This document shows positions 23,901 through 35,600 of a stretch of DNA of 62,000 bases, one piece after another (position 1 is the first letter of the stretch; each line of letters starts with the position of its first letter). The stretch is from contig CAJNDS010002122.1 in the NCBI GenBank assembly GCA_905221605.1, forward strand, positions 282,501 to 344,500. The letters are read 5' to 3'. The DNA comes from Symbiodinium natans (lineage: Eukaryota; Sar; Dinophyceae; Suessiales; Symbiodiniaceae). A model generated the notes under the pieces. That model searched no databases, was not told the DNA's origin, and saw nothing but the letters and a program-made list of their open reading frames with translations. A program made the translations under genes and the position numbers.

Positions 23901-24060
23901 GTGGCCGAAATCTGGCTGAAGATGTAAGAAATCATCGGAGGCATCGCCAGCCGCAGGAGAAAAAAGGCCACATCCGGTTTGCACACCCGGCTTGAGGGGT
24001 AGCATCGTTCAGCATCAATGAACAGCGGCAGCACAACACAAGCTTCTGGCAAAGGCCTAC
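20930..24060. repeat. Higher-order satellite, seven units of about 440-450 bp
   Basis: The marker CTGCACCATGCCATGCCC (or a close variant) recurs at about 20981, 21431, 21881, 22319, 22762, 23206 and 23646, giving spacings of 450, 450, 438, 443, 444 and 440. The first three units are nearly identical; later ones carry small deletions and substitutions, and the last degrades towards 24060. Inside each unit, sub-motifs such as TCCGGTTTGC and CC(A)GCAGAAG recur about every 75 bp, so the unit is plausibly six ancestral monomers related to the array at 19170-20760. As the unit length is close to a multiple of three and stop-poor, frames of up to 278 codons appear on both strands; I treat them as by-products. 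Confidence 0.9.
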
Positions 24061-24535
24061 AGCAGCAGGAGGAACCTGCGAAACCCTAAGCCCTAAACCC
24101 CAAACCCCAAACCCTAAACCCCAAACCAAAACCCCAAACCCTGAACCCTAAACTGCACTGCAGGGTGACATCCGTCTTGAGAGCTGGTGTCACCACCAGT
24201 TTCCAACCGGCATGCGATGACAAAATGGAGATGGTCAACTGCATGACCATACGGACTCTCCAGCCACGTCCCGTCAGCACAACCCTAAACCCTCGACCCT
24301 AAACCCTAAACCCTACACCCTAAACCCTAAGCCGTAGAAGCCCAAACCTGGCTAGCCCACCTGCTGTTTCAAGAGAGCCCAGTACTTCGAAGCTCTTTGA
24401 ACTTAGCAAGTCTACGAAGTACCCCTGGAAACCCCCATAGCCCATCTTACCAACCCCACTTACTAACTCAAAAGGTCTTCTCAGTACCGCTTACCCAAGG
24501 AATCTACCTGAGGATATGTAAGGACCCCCTAAACC

Positions 24536-24574
<39 letters not shown>

Positions 24575-25230
24575 ACCCTAAACCCTAAACCCTAAACCCT
24601 ACACCCTAAACCCTAAACCCTAACCCCAAAGCGCAGTCGTCGAAGTGACCAGAAACAACCTTGAGACAGCTCCGGCTCGTTGAGGGTTGTAGGGGGGGGG
24701 GGGTCAAGGGTTCATGGTAGCCCAGGCACCATATTACAACTTAGTTGCTGAGTTCATAACTTAGTTGTCCAGTACCAAGGGGTTTTAAAGGTTAACCTTT
24801 GGGAATATAAGGGGAAATATTAACTCAAAAAGGTTAAAGGTTAGCTACTCTACTACTAAGATAAGCAACAAAAAAGGGTACACTTTCAGTTCTATAGGGG
24901 ATTGTAGTATCCCAAAATGTGTAAAGTGTGCTCACTCAGCTACTGAGACAATACGGGTACACTTTTTGGGGGGTGTGTCTAGTGAGGAACCTTCAACCAA
25001 AAAAAGGGCCGATCGGACTACTAAGGGTCAAACCCTGAACCCTAAACCCTAAACCCTTAATTTAGGCTTTTCGGCTAACTTAGGGTTTGAGAGGCAAGGG
25101 CTTGAGGGCTTACAAGGTTTAAGGGTTCAGGGGTATAGTAGGGATTATGGTTTGAGGGTTTAGGGGCCTCTTAACCCTACACCATGACAACACCCTGAAG
25201 ATTCAGGTTTAGGGTTTAGGGTTTAGGGCT
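24061..25230. other. Spacer with telomere-type arrays and inverted-repeat elements
   Basis: CCCTAAA/CCCCAAA units at 24085-24150, a satellite-like monomer at about 24160-24280, a family 3 element fragment (24383-24515), CCCTCAA then CCCTAAA arrays (24535-24626), a G run (24692-24704) and a 24715-24990 segment with paired GGGTACACTTT and AAAGGTTAA-type arms. A short minus-strand exon candidate (VVSGHFDDCALG) lies near 24645-24612. Confidence 0.55.
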
Positions 25231-25237
25231 TAGGGTC

Positions 25238-25272
25238 CTGAGGCGCCGGACTTCCGCGAAGGCAGTCGGAGC
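25238..25272 (-). CDS. Candidate small exon with GA donor
   Basis: Minus strand, acceptor GCCCACAG, coding APTAFAEVRRL, and an AG|GA donor (CTCAG|GACCC). GA-AG introns are known in dinoflagellates. It stands alone without a confirmed phase partner. Confidence 0.3.
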
Positions 25273-26225
25273 CTGTGGGCAGGCTCGGTGGTGTAGGATT
25301 AGCATCTAGGTTTTGTTGAAGCTAGTGTTGCCCTGTAACTGCGTAAGGTCCGTAGGGCTTGGTTTGGGGGCTGCGGGTCTTTTACGGGCACACTTCCCCT
25401 TTGTAAAGGGTCGGTTGGGAGTCCTCAGGGCCTTCCTGCAAGGCCTGCAATTATAACTTAGGGTTCAGGTTCAGGGTTCGAGGTTTGGGGTTTACGGCTT
25501 AGGCTTTCCTAAAGCCCAAACCCCAGTAGAATTCCCCTTCTAAGGACCCACTTTTCGGAACCCCCGCACACTGCCGGTTACTCTATAGGTATGAGCTAGC
25601 CAAAACCTAAAGAACTGACCTCTGAGAGTTCTGGGAGTAAACTTCAGCCCCAATTTCGGGTTTCGGGTTTAGAGTTCAATACCGGTTCGGAGCCCAAGGG
25701 ATCAAGATTCTTGGGGCTTCCTTCGACTCTTTCGCACTCGCTCGCTGTCGAGCCACTCATGCCATCGGAAAGACCATTGTCTTCTTGCTTTCAAATCACA
25801 GTTGGCCGCCCTCAGTCCCCCCTAAACCGTAAACCCTGAACCGTAAAGCCTCTCTGAAAATTCGCGGTTCAGCTAATTAGTAGAGCTTCGAACCTACCTC
25901 CACCCCCGTTTTGTTGGGGCCGGGATGGTCGAGTATGGACGTGATAGATACCCCACGACGGGCTTACGATTTAGGGTTTCGGACGGGTAGGGATTGCGGC
26001 AAACCAAAACAACCCAAAACCCCAACCCCTGAAATAGTAAACCTAAACCCTAAATGTCCTAAATCCTAAACCCTAAACCCTAAACCCTAAACCCTTTTGG
26101 GGCCCTCGTGGGCTCCTCCTTGAGGGTGGGGGGTGGTGGCCCTGGGTATCTTCAACCATGGGAATCGGAGATTGGGTAAGGCAGTGGATTTAGGGGTTTA
26201 GGGTTTAAGATTAGGGGTTCAGGGT

Positions 26226-26678
26226 TTAGGGTGAAACTTCACTCTCCCGCAGGTACGACTTCCCTCCAAGCTGTCGAGCGCGACTGCCTGTGAGCAAGCA
26301 TTCTGCCTGCTGTGAGACTTCGGCAGGAGCCAAGAAATGCCCTCAACTCAGCCCCTCTTCAACCGTGAACACAGAAGCATGGCTCGAGCCCACATGAATT
26401 CTGACCCTGCACCCTAAACCCGAACCCTAAACCCTAAACCCTAAACCCTAAACCCTACTAAACCTTCCACCCTAAAGCCTGAACCCGAAACCCAGAGACC
26501 TGGAAGCCTCAATGCTCCTCTCTACACCCTGTACAACGCAACTACTCGCTAAACCGAAACCCTAAAGCCTAAAGCCTAAACCCTAAACCCTAAACCCTAA
26601 ACCCCCACGGAATTTCTTGGCTTCCGGTTCTTGACTTGCAGGTGGGTACTTTTGAGGCACCCGAGAAGCATCCGAGCA
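26226..26678 (-). CDS. C-terminal two exons of a hypothetical gene
   Basis: Minus-strand exon 26678-26603 encodes CSDASRVPQKYPPASQEPEA and KKFRG, with a donor GGG|GTTTAGGG at the array edge. Exon 26287-26226 follows in phase (acceptor GCTCACAG) and encodes SRARQLGGKSYLRESEVSP with stop TAA. An opposite-strand model through 26253-27006 is also phase-compatible; I prefer the minus strand because neighbouring genes run that way and the C-terminus is hydrophilic and natural. No family recognised. Confidence 0.45.
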
Positions 26679-26744
26679 CTGCGCTGTGCGGCTTCTCGCG
26701 TTGCTGTGGACCCTGGGTTTCCCGAGAGCAAGCTACTAACCAGC

Positions 26745-26858
26745 TTGGGTTTAGGGTTTAGGGTTTAGGGTTTAGGGTTTAGGGTTTAGGGTTTAGGGTT
26801 TAGGGTTTAGGGTTTAGGGTTTAGGGTTTAGGGTTTAGGGTTTAGGGTTTAGGGTTTG
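26745..26858. repeat. TTTAGGG telomere-type array
   Basis: About 16 perfect heptamers, bounded on both sides by GC-rich island sequence. Confidence 0.95.
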
Positions 26859-27086
26859 AGGTTCAGGGCCCGAATCCGCAAGCCCTCGTGCCTTCAGGAA
26901 CAGGGGCTGGATCTTGATCTTTGGGCGGTTTGTTCGGGTTTCAGGTGCTTACGGCGCATGCAGCCGACGTACACCCCTCAAGCCACTGCCCAAGCAACAG
27001 CTTTGAGGTTAAGGGCTTTGGGCCCCGAACATCCCTACTAACTTACTACTATGTGCTGCGGAAACCGCCCCCCCCCCCCCCCCCCA

Positions 27087-27182
27087 AGAAAAAAAACAAA
27101 ACCTTCTTCTAAAAGGCAAGAATAGGGGAATTCCCCCCCAAGAAAAAAAAGCCTTCTTCTAAAAGGCAAGAATAGGGGAATT
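27087..27182. repeat. Tandem 45 bp direct duplication after a C run
   Basis: The segment CCTTCTTCTAAAAGGCAAGA plus AATAGGGGAATTC occurs twice in a row, each copy preceded by AAGAAAAAAAA. A run of about 18 C lies just upstream (27067-27085). Confidence 0.9.
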
Positions 27183-27542
27183 CTTATCTTCTGTTATGTG
27201 GTGGCTCTCAGGCCCTACCTCTGGAGTAGACCCATAGTACTCCAAAGCCCAGGCACATGGTAGCTTACGGCTGAGGCTCTCTTGGTGTGCCGTGGGATGA
27301 CCCCAAAGCCGGGCTTGCGGGAAAGGGTCGCCCCGAAACCCTAAACCCTAAACCCTAAACCCTAAACCCCCAAGACCCTACATGCTTGCCATCATCCGAC
27401 AACTCAATGAGCTGCGGCTTAGGAGTATAGATAGGGTTGAGGCTCTTCTTGAGATTGTGCAACTTCGACAACCCAATGCTATTCAGAAATACCCAAAAGC
27501 CCCGCAAGCCTGAGGCCAAAAGAACAACGGACAAAACAGGGT

Positions 27543-27667
27543 ACAAGGAGGGGGCCCCCTGGTTATAAGTAGAGTTATAAGAGCCCTAAATTGGGTGATA
27601 AGCATCCTAAATTAGGTTGTAAGTCCCTTATCTACAGTTAGTATAGCAAGGAGGGCCCTCCTTGTAG
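27543..27667. mobile_element. MITE-like inverted-repeat element
   Basis: Ends ACAAGGAGGGGGCCC and GGGCCCTCCTTGT are complementary; the interior contains TTATAAGTAGAGTTATAAG-type sequence. No coding capacity. Confidence 0.7.
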
Positions 27668-28311
27668 AGGGTCCTTAACCCTAAACCCTCAGCCCCCAAA
27701 AAGAGCTCAAGACTTTCTTCGTAGCTTATCGTGCTTGCGGGCTAAGGGTTCGTTAGCCCCTTATATTCTTCTTGAACCCCTAACCCCTAAACCCTAAACC
27801 CTAAACCCCATTCGGGTTTGGGGCTTCGGGTTCTTACGGTAGGATGCGGGTAATAGTAGGGCTTGGTAGCACAGTGACCATATTGCAATAAGGGCACCCT
27901 TTCTGGTTTGGTTGCTTTGTAAGGGAACTAAGAACCCAAAAAAAGGGAAAAGGGTGCCACTGGGCTACCAAGTTACCCTAAACCCCTAAACCTCCAAACC
28001 CTAAACCCCCCAAACCTCAAACCCTAAACCCTAAACCCTAAACCCTAAACCCTAAACCCTAAACCCTAAACCCTAAACCCGGTTTAGGGCTGTGGGTTCT
28101 TGAGGACGGTAGGGTGTGGGCAAGAGTGACAATAGTAGGGGGAGTTTAGGGCTGTGTGGCTGGCCTTGCACCCAAAAGCAAAAATCCCTAAGCCCTGAGC
28201 CCTAAGCCCTACACCCTAAGCACTCAGCCCGAAACCTTTACCCTAAACCCTAAACCCTAAACCCTAAGCCCTAAGCCCTAAGCCCTAAACCCTAAACCCT
28301 GAAGCCTAGAC

Positions 28312-29065
28312 TTTCCTCCCAGGGTCCAACGAAGCGACCACTTGAGCAGCGACCACCAGTTCTTGCGTGCTTAGGCTAGACATGCCTGTACATGTAAGAG
28401 AACTCTCATTTATGGTTGAGGGTTTAGGGCTTTGCGTTTTAGGGCTTAGAACTCTTCAGACGAGTTGGCCAGAGACCGATAGAGGAACGGAGATGGGGAA
28501 CAAGCAAGGTGCCCTCTTATCTACAACGAGATCTCAACCCGACCCCTAGAAACGGAATAGAAGAGGGGACCACTTGGCATCCTAGCTCCAGACCCCCACT
28601 AAACCTGCGGTTTAGGGTTTAGGGTATAAACCCTAGTAGGCCCTCACTTAAGAGAAGTTTGTACTTGGCGTTAACGAAGCTTCACGTAGTGGACTTTGAG
28701 GCATAAGGTGAATCAGTGAAAGCTTTCGATCTGTTTTTTTGACTTGACACAGAGTGAGTGCGTAGGGTCCGCAAGAATTTGGGTTGAGTGAGAGAGGGGA
28801 TATCCATGGCACATAGGGTATGCATATATAGAACAGAATACAGATATGAAGCGGCGTGTAAAGTGTTTGGGGTTGAAAGCCCCAAACCGTAAGCCCTAAA
28901 CCCTAAGCCCTAACCCCTGAACCCTTGAGGGTTTAGGGCTGCAAAGCCATAAACCCTAAACCCTGAACCCTAAACCCCAAACCCTAAACCCTAAACCCTA
29001 AACCCTAAACCCTAAACCCTAAACTTCAAGGTCGAAGCTCACGTGCACCAATTCGGGGGCCCAGG
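28312..29065 (-). CDS. Two candidate exons of a hypothetical gene
   Basis: Minus-strand exon 29065-29025 (acceptor TCTGTCAG) encodes WAPELVHVSFDLE and ends in GAA|GTTTAGGG at a CCCTAAA array. Exon 28361-28312 encodes LVVAAQVVASLDPGRK with donor AA|GTCTAGG. Their phases (1 in, 0 out in both) do not join directly, so an exon between them is missing or they belong to different genes. No family recognised. Confidence 0.4.
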
Positions 29066-29543
29066 CTGACAGAGGTCCTTTTAGGTCTCTGCGGTCCTTC
29101 GTCGCCTGACCCTCTTGGGGGGGGTTTAGGGTTTAGGGTTTAGGGTTTAGGGTTTAGGGTTTAGGGTTTAGGGTTTAGGGTTTAGGGATACTCAACCCCT
29201 CAGGAGCGCAGGGAAGGAAGTGTGGGTTGCTCCTTGCCGCCGCCCGGAGCCAGATCGTCTCGCACTACGGTGTGGCTGGAGCCGCACTTCCTCAACCCTG
29301 GTAAGGTATTGGGGGTTTAGGGTTTAGGGTTTAGGGTTTAGGGTTTAGGGTTTAGGGCTTAGGGTTTAGGGTTTAGGGTTTAGGGCTTGTGCAGGTTTGA
29401 GATTTTGGGGTTGATAGGGCTCAGGGTTTACGGGCCTTATCAAGGAGGAGCTTATTAACTTATGGCTTTACCAGCAAACGATGGGACTAGCTCAAAGGCC
29501 TATCCTACGTACGTTATATACACCTTAAAACCCTCAACCCTGC

Positions 29544-30822
29544 TCACACATAGTCGTTCTGCACGCATTCTTCTTGAAGCGTCTTCTCCTGCTTGACGAG
29601 CACCTGGTCGCTCCTGGGACGCCAGTGTTTTTCAGGACCCCAAACCCTAAACCCGAAACCCCGAAGCCCCGAAGCCCAAACCCCAAACCCTATACCCTAA
29701 ACCCTATACCCTAAACCCTAAACCCTAAACCCTAAGCCCTAAACCCTAAACCCTAAACCCTAACCCTAAACCCTAAACCCTATCTTGAGGGACCTGAGGT
29801 TTTAGGGCTTGGGATCTGAAAAGCTCCCATAAACACCCGAGCGTATGGGGCTTTCATGTGCGGTCTCTAGGCACTTACAGGGCTTCGGGCTTTAGGGTTT
29901 AGGGTTTAGGGGCCTTCTCCAGTACAGGAAATCTGAGGGAGAACTGCTTAAGGCAGAAGCTCCGGCACTAGAGCCGCGCTTTGCAGAGGCTGCCAGAAGT
30001 CCCAAAACCCTCAACCCCACACCCCACAACCCCAAACCCTAAACCCCTACATGAGGGACCCCAACGGTAAACCCAAAACCCCAAACCCACCACCCGAAAT
30101 CCTAAACCCCAAACCCAAACCAGGCCCTCTCCTGCGCCTTTTTCAAGACCCGCCTAAGCCCTAAACCCTAAACCCTAAACCCTAAACCCTAAACCCTAAA
30201 CCCTAAACCCTAAACCCTAAACCCTAAACCCTAAACCCTAAACCCTAAAACCCTAAACCCTAACCCTAAACCCTAACCCCTAACCCCTAACCCCTAACCC
30301 CTAACCCCTAACCCCTAACCCTAAACCCTAAACCCTAAACCCTAAACCCTAAACCCTAAACCCAAAAAAACCCGCTGATTCATGCCCAAGTAGCGGGTTT
30401 AGGGCTTCTAGGGTTTAGCGCAGATCTTCCGTCCCCTCTTCTAGCACTTTCGCATTTTCTTCGCCGCCCACAACCCCCCCCCCTTCCCCGGCCCTCCGTC
30501 CGCAAGCAACACCGAATCAAAGGCAAGAGCCTAAGCCCTAAACCCTCAACCCCTAAGGCCCCAAATGCATGGTAGTTGGCCCTAGAATGTCCGAGAGAGC
30601 CCTCTCACTCTCATCGCACCACAAGAAGCGGCGGGCAGGTTTAAACTTTTGGGTATATTGCTTGGGTTAGGGGTTTTGGGTTTTGGGTTTTGGGCTTTGG
30701 GTTTAAAAATCCTAAACCGCCCAAAACCCCCTAAAACCCCCCAAACCCTGCCCACCCCTGGTCGCGCCAAGCGTCTCTTCAGAGAGCTTCCCGCAGCAGT
30801 TGTAGAGCCAAGACTCTGGGCC
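29544..30822 (-). CDS. C-terminal three exons of a hypothetical gene
   Basis: Minus-strand exons 30822-30756 (GPESWLYNCCGKLSEETLG), 29989-29914 (Ser/Ala-rich, ending SPSDFLYWR) and 29613-29544 (SDQVLVKQEKTLQEECVQND, then stop TGA) join in phase at both junctions and total 213 nt. The middle exon ends at an AAG|GC donor; the first ends at GG|GTGGGC. The first intron (29990-30755) contains the long CCCTAAA/CCCCTAA array at 30162-30363. The last exon could instead use an internal GT (TAT|GTGTGAGC) and continue. No family recognised. Confidence 0.55.
30162..30363. repeat. CCCTAAA array with an internal CCCCTAA block
   Basis: About 28 heptamers. The centre (about 30275-30322) is a homogeneous run of CCCCTAA, flanked by pure CCCTAAA. 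It lies inside an intron of the 29544-30822 model. Confidence 0.95.
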
Positions 30823-31633
30823 CTGCACAACTGGACTCTTTGAGGGTTTTAGGGCCTTTCCTAAACCCTGAACCCTAAACCCTAAACCCTAAACCCTAAA
30901 CCCTAAACCCTAAACCCTAAACCCTAAAACCCTGACCCTCAACCCTAAACCCTAAACCTTGGGAGTAGGGGGGGGGGGGGGGGCTTTTGGGGCTTTTAAG
31001 GGTGAAAAGGCTTTAAAGGAGGGGGTTTAGGGTCTAGGGGTTCAGAGGTGTTGTTTGTGGGTTTAGGGTTTTTTGGGGTTTGAGGGCTAGGGCCCTGCAC
31101 CCTAAACCCGAAGCCCTGGGGGGATAGGGTTTCGGGTTTGGGGTCGAGGGTTGACGGTTGATTGAGCCACTTGAACTTTGGGGCTTCGGGGGCTGCCTAT
31201 GCGCCTGCACAGTAGAGAGTAAATAGGTAGCTGCTACTTTGCAAAAAAAAACTCAACTATACACCCCAGAACCCGAGACATTAGAAGATACTTGATGGCC
31301 CATCGAAGTTTCACAACAACTACTTCTAGACCCCCAAGGAATCTTAACAACCCTAATCCCTAAACTCAAAACTTTTAACCCCTAAAGGCCAGAATCCCCT
31401 GACTGAAGGCCCTGAGTCCCTAAACTGTGAACGAAAGGCCTCCATCTTCTTGCCAGAGCCGTCTCTCCTGTTGCGTACCCTAGACCGTAAACCCTATATA
31501 ACCCCCAAACCCTAAACCCTAAACCCTAAAGCCTAAAGGCCAAACCCTAAACCCTAAACTGTCAGAGACCCCATCACTCGGGCGTTGCTACCTCGTTCTC
31601 TACGTGAGGGTTTACTTGATGACGGGACCGAAA

Positions 31634-31782
31634 ACCCATGGGTTCCCCTACTAGCCCCCTCTTTGCTACTTCCCCTAGCTTCCCCTCATAATTAAGGTTA
31701 TTGGGATTAAGGATATTTAAGGAGGGAACCTGCGGGGGGGGGGGGGGGGGGGGTAGTATAGAATGGGGGTAGAAAAAACACA
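31634..31782. mobile_element. MITE-like element, family 4, with a 19-20 base G run
   Basis: Imperfect inverted-repeat element sharing GTTCCCCTACTA-type ends and a central TTAAGG/CCTTAA-rich segment with 42986-43146 and 46108-46240. One arm carries a long G run (31734-31753). Confidence 0.65.
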
Positions 31783-32631
31783 TGACAAACCCCACACCTA
31801 CACCTTAAGCCTTACACCCTTGCACCTTAACCCTACCCAACGTTAGGCTCTTATAACCCTACAACTCTTAGCCCCAAAAGCAAACTCAAGTGAAGTCTCC
31901 TAAACCCTAAACCCTAAACCCCCAACCCTATACCCTACCAAGCCCCTTAGTGCGTGGGATATTTGAGCCCTGAGTTATGTAACATCCGAGAGTCTCATCC
32001 CTAAACCCTAAACCCTAACCCTAAGCTCAAAGTGACTAAGTGGGACAAAAGAATATATATGTATATGTATATATGTATATACATACTTTTTTTGATGTAT
32101 TTATATTTGTGTATTTATTATTTTCTAAACTGTGTCGGGGTTATACAAGGCCATAAGATTAAGGGTCCCTTGTAGGGGTCACTCCTTGTAGCCCTTTACA
32201 AGCCCCAAAACCCTGAACCCCAACTAAAGCCAAAACCCTGACAAACAGCAAATCCTAACAAAACCCAAGCCTATACTTGACTTAGAAACAAAACAAAAGC
32301 ATGATTTTTAATATTTCTCTTTTTCCATGAAGAAAAGACAATCCCTGGGGAACCCATGCTCTTAGGGTTTAGGGTTTAGGGTTTAGGGTTTAGGGGTGTA
32401 CAAGAACAAAACAAAGCATGGTAACCCTAAACCCGAAACCCTAAACCCTAAACACCAAACCCCAAAATACAGAAGCCACGACCCTAAACCCTAAACGCCA
32501 AGCCCTAAACTACAAAAGCCACTACCCTAAACCTTAAAAACTTCAGAAGCCACTATAGGCCTAAACCCTAAACCCTGAACCCTGAACCCTAAACCCTAAA
32601 CCCTAAACCCTAAACTACAGAAGCCACTAGG

Positions 32632-35600
32632 TCAGTCGAGGGTCAAATGCAAGCTCTCCGAGTCCAATCTGTGTGCCTGGCAAAAGGCTTTTTAAGCAGC
32701 GGGGGGGGGGGGGGAAGTCTGGCGCTATCTGGGTTTAGGGTTTAAGGTTTAGGGCTACTAACCAAGGAATAAAAGAATGCTAATCGTTAATGTTGATATT
32801 TCTAATGAATAGGGAAACTTAAACGAGTTTAATCGGGTTTACTGGTTTGGGTGGCTATGGCCAGGGTTTTACCTGGGAGGGCTCAAAGGGTTTAGGGTTA
32901 GAGTTTGGGGTTTAGGGGGTTCAGGGGTTTAGGGCTTTGGGGGATGTGGGTGTGCAGGGTTTCGGGGTTCGGGGTTGAGGGGTTTGGAGTTTATGTAGGG
33001 CTTCGGTGTAGGGGGATACCTCCCCAAACCCCAGATCCTATGCCTAAACCCAGCTACCAGAAGAGACTTCGACATGATATCCCTGAAATCATTTACGTAT
33101 TCCTTAGATCGTCACAGGGATCCTCGCATTCATCAAGGGGCATTGCGGTCTCTCACCCTAAACCTAAACCCTACACCCTTCAATCCCTGCAGGGAACGCC
33201 GACAGAAGGTTGGAAATTAGGGTTTAGGGTTTAGGGTTTAGGGTTTAGGGTCTAGGGTTTGCAGCCCCAAAACCCGGAAGCAATGCTAAAAACATCTCAA
33301 GAACCCTCAGCAAGTCCTGTCCAGACCCTAAACTACGATTTGCTCAAGAAACTCACCCCAAAAAAGTACAAAAAGACAGTTAACAGTCCCTATATTGCCC
33401 TTCTAATTTAAGGAAGAAAATGCTATGTTTTTTTTTGCGAGGTTCTTGAGCAAATAGTAGTAGACGCAGAACCCTATGCCCACCCGCTAAATCCTAAACC
33501 CTAGACCCGACACCCTAAACCCTAAACCCCAAACCCTACTCCTACCTCAAAGAGGTCAAAGGCTAGATCCTAGAGCCTAAACCCTAAACCCCAAATCCTA
33601 AACCCCAAACCCTAAACCCTAAACCCTGAACCCCCCTCCTGCCTCAAAGAGGTCAAAAGGCATGAAGGGCGGCGTCAGGGTGCGCCAGCCGGGGAAGCCG
33701 AAAAAATGGATGGCCGGCACGGCGAAGGCGTTCCTTCGTGGGGGCGCCCCCCCCCCCCCCCCCCCCCTCTCAAGGGTTTAGGGTTTAGGGTTTAGGGCTT
33801 AGGGCCTAAACCCTAAACCCTAAACCCTAAACCCTAAACCCTAAACCCTACAACCCTACCCCCACATTCATCCACCCTAAGCCCTTGACATTATGGGGTG
33901 GGACTTCAGGGGCTTTGCTCTTAGAGCTCTGTAGGGCTGTGCATACGACGGACGAAGGGCGGCTTTAGGGGCTAAGGTGCTTAGGGGTTTTAGGCGTTTA
34001 GGGAGGTGCCAGAAACTCAAAACCTAAGACCCCAACCCTAAACCCTAAACCCTAAACCCTACAGGGAGCCCATGTAGCCGGCCTAAGAAGCTCCAGTGAG
34101 CCCAACAGCCCAAGCCCACTGCAACCCTAGAGCCCGAGAGCCCTAGAACCCTAGAACCCTGAGGACCCTAAGAACCCCTGCCCAAAGGACCCTTCCAGGG
34201 TTTTTGGTGAGAAAGTCGAGTGGTCCGAGCAGCGGATCACTGAACATGCTGCTGTTGTGGTCCATCTTGGCCTTTGGGAAACGTTGGGTTTGGGGGTTTA
34301 GGGTATAGGGTGTAGGGTTTGGGGTTTGGGGTTTGCGGCCCAGGCGACAGCGAAAAACTAAATTTTTATCGTATTTGAATGATTTCGGCTAAGCCCTAGA
34401 GAAGACGAGAACGAAACCAGATGCTCCTTGGGGTACTCCACGTCTGTGCCCAAAAGGGACCGTGAGGTAGGAAAGGATGCTTCCAGGACTCCGACGACAA
34501 GATACGATAACGGAACAAAGCGAGTAGAAATTATATTAAGTAGGATAGCACACATGAGGGAGTAGAACTCCACATCGCACCCTAAACCCTCAACCCTTAT
34601 GAACCCTTAAACATAAACCCTAAACCCTAAACCCTAAACCCCTAACCCCTAAACCCTATACCCTAAACCCTAAACCCCACTTACGAAGTCTCGCGGTCCT
34701 CCAAGTAGGAGGGCCTTGGGATTTATGGCCGGTTTAGGTCTTGGATGTTCGGGGCTTCGAGGTTTAGGGTTTAGGGTTTAGGGTTTAGGGGTTAGGGTTT
34801 AGGGCTTAGGGCTAGGGATGTCTAGGTGCAAGCCTCATGGTTTATTGAGGCCTTGCGTAAGGCTTAAGGGCCTCAGGGCCTGTCAATCCCAACACCTGAT
34901 GCTCCGCTTAGGCTTCAGGATTTTATGGTTTAGGGCTCAGGGTCAACACCCTACACCCTACACCCTACACCCTAAACCCTAAACCCTAAACCCTAAACCC
35001 TAAACCCTAAACCCTAAACCCTGCTGCCGGAGTGGCCGGCGTAACGAGCAACTTTCTTGAGCGGCAGAGGCTGAAAAGTGTCTTCGAGTGCTCCACGGGT
35101 ATCCTGGGGTTTAGGGTTTAGGGTTTAGGGTTTAGGGTTTAGGGTTAAGGGTTTAGGGTTTACGGGTAAGGGCTTGCGGTCTGGGGTTTGGGTCTAACTT
35201 AGTGAGTTTGATAGGATGATCCCTACTTGGAGGTTCATGGTACTCATTTACCCAATCATATCTGTACCTATATTCCAGTTATAACCATGTTAGGGCACTT
35301 AAGGGGCTTAGAAGTGGGTTATAAGCACAGTTATAACTGGGTTATAAGTACCATGAACCTCCAAGTAGACCATAAACCCTTTAACTTTGCGGGAGGGTTG
35401 TGCGGGTTCGTCTGAAAGCCGCTTTGGCTCTTGGGAACTGGCTTGCAGGTTTGAGGTTTAGGGTTTCTGTGCAGTGCAGGCAGTGTCACAGGGCCCCACC
35501 CCAGTCTCCAACATGTGGGGGGGGGGTTTCCGAAATTTGGGGGGGGGGGGGGGGGGGGGGTGCCTTATACAGGTCCTTATTGTAAGGGAATCCTAAACTA

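Noticed and set aside
19170-24060. CRISPR-like repeat-spacer array.
   Set aside because: Repeats are long, diverged and contiguous, without uniform short repeats and unique spacers; this is a eukaryotic satellite.
26253-27006. Plus-strand exons with VGTFEAPEKHPSTALCGF and a stop near 27006.
   Set aside because: The minus strand of the same islands gives a phase-consistent C-terminus and fits the neighbours; not decisive.
30445-30843. Plus-strand three-exon model with consistent phases (HFRIFFAAHNPPPF to LWALHNWTL stop).
   Set aside because: Its last exon overlaps the minus-strand exon 30822-30756, which belongs to a better-linked model in the direction of all other genes. Kept as an alternative only.
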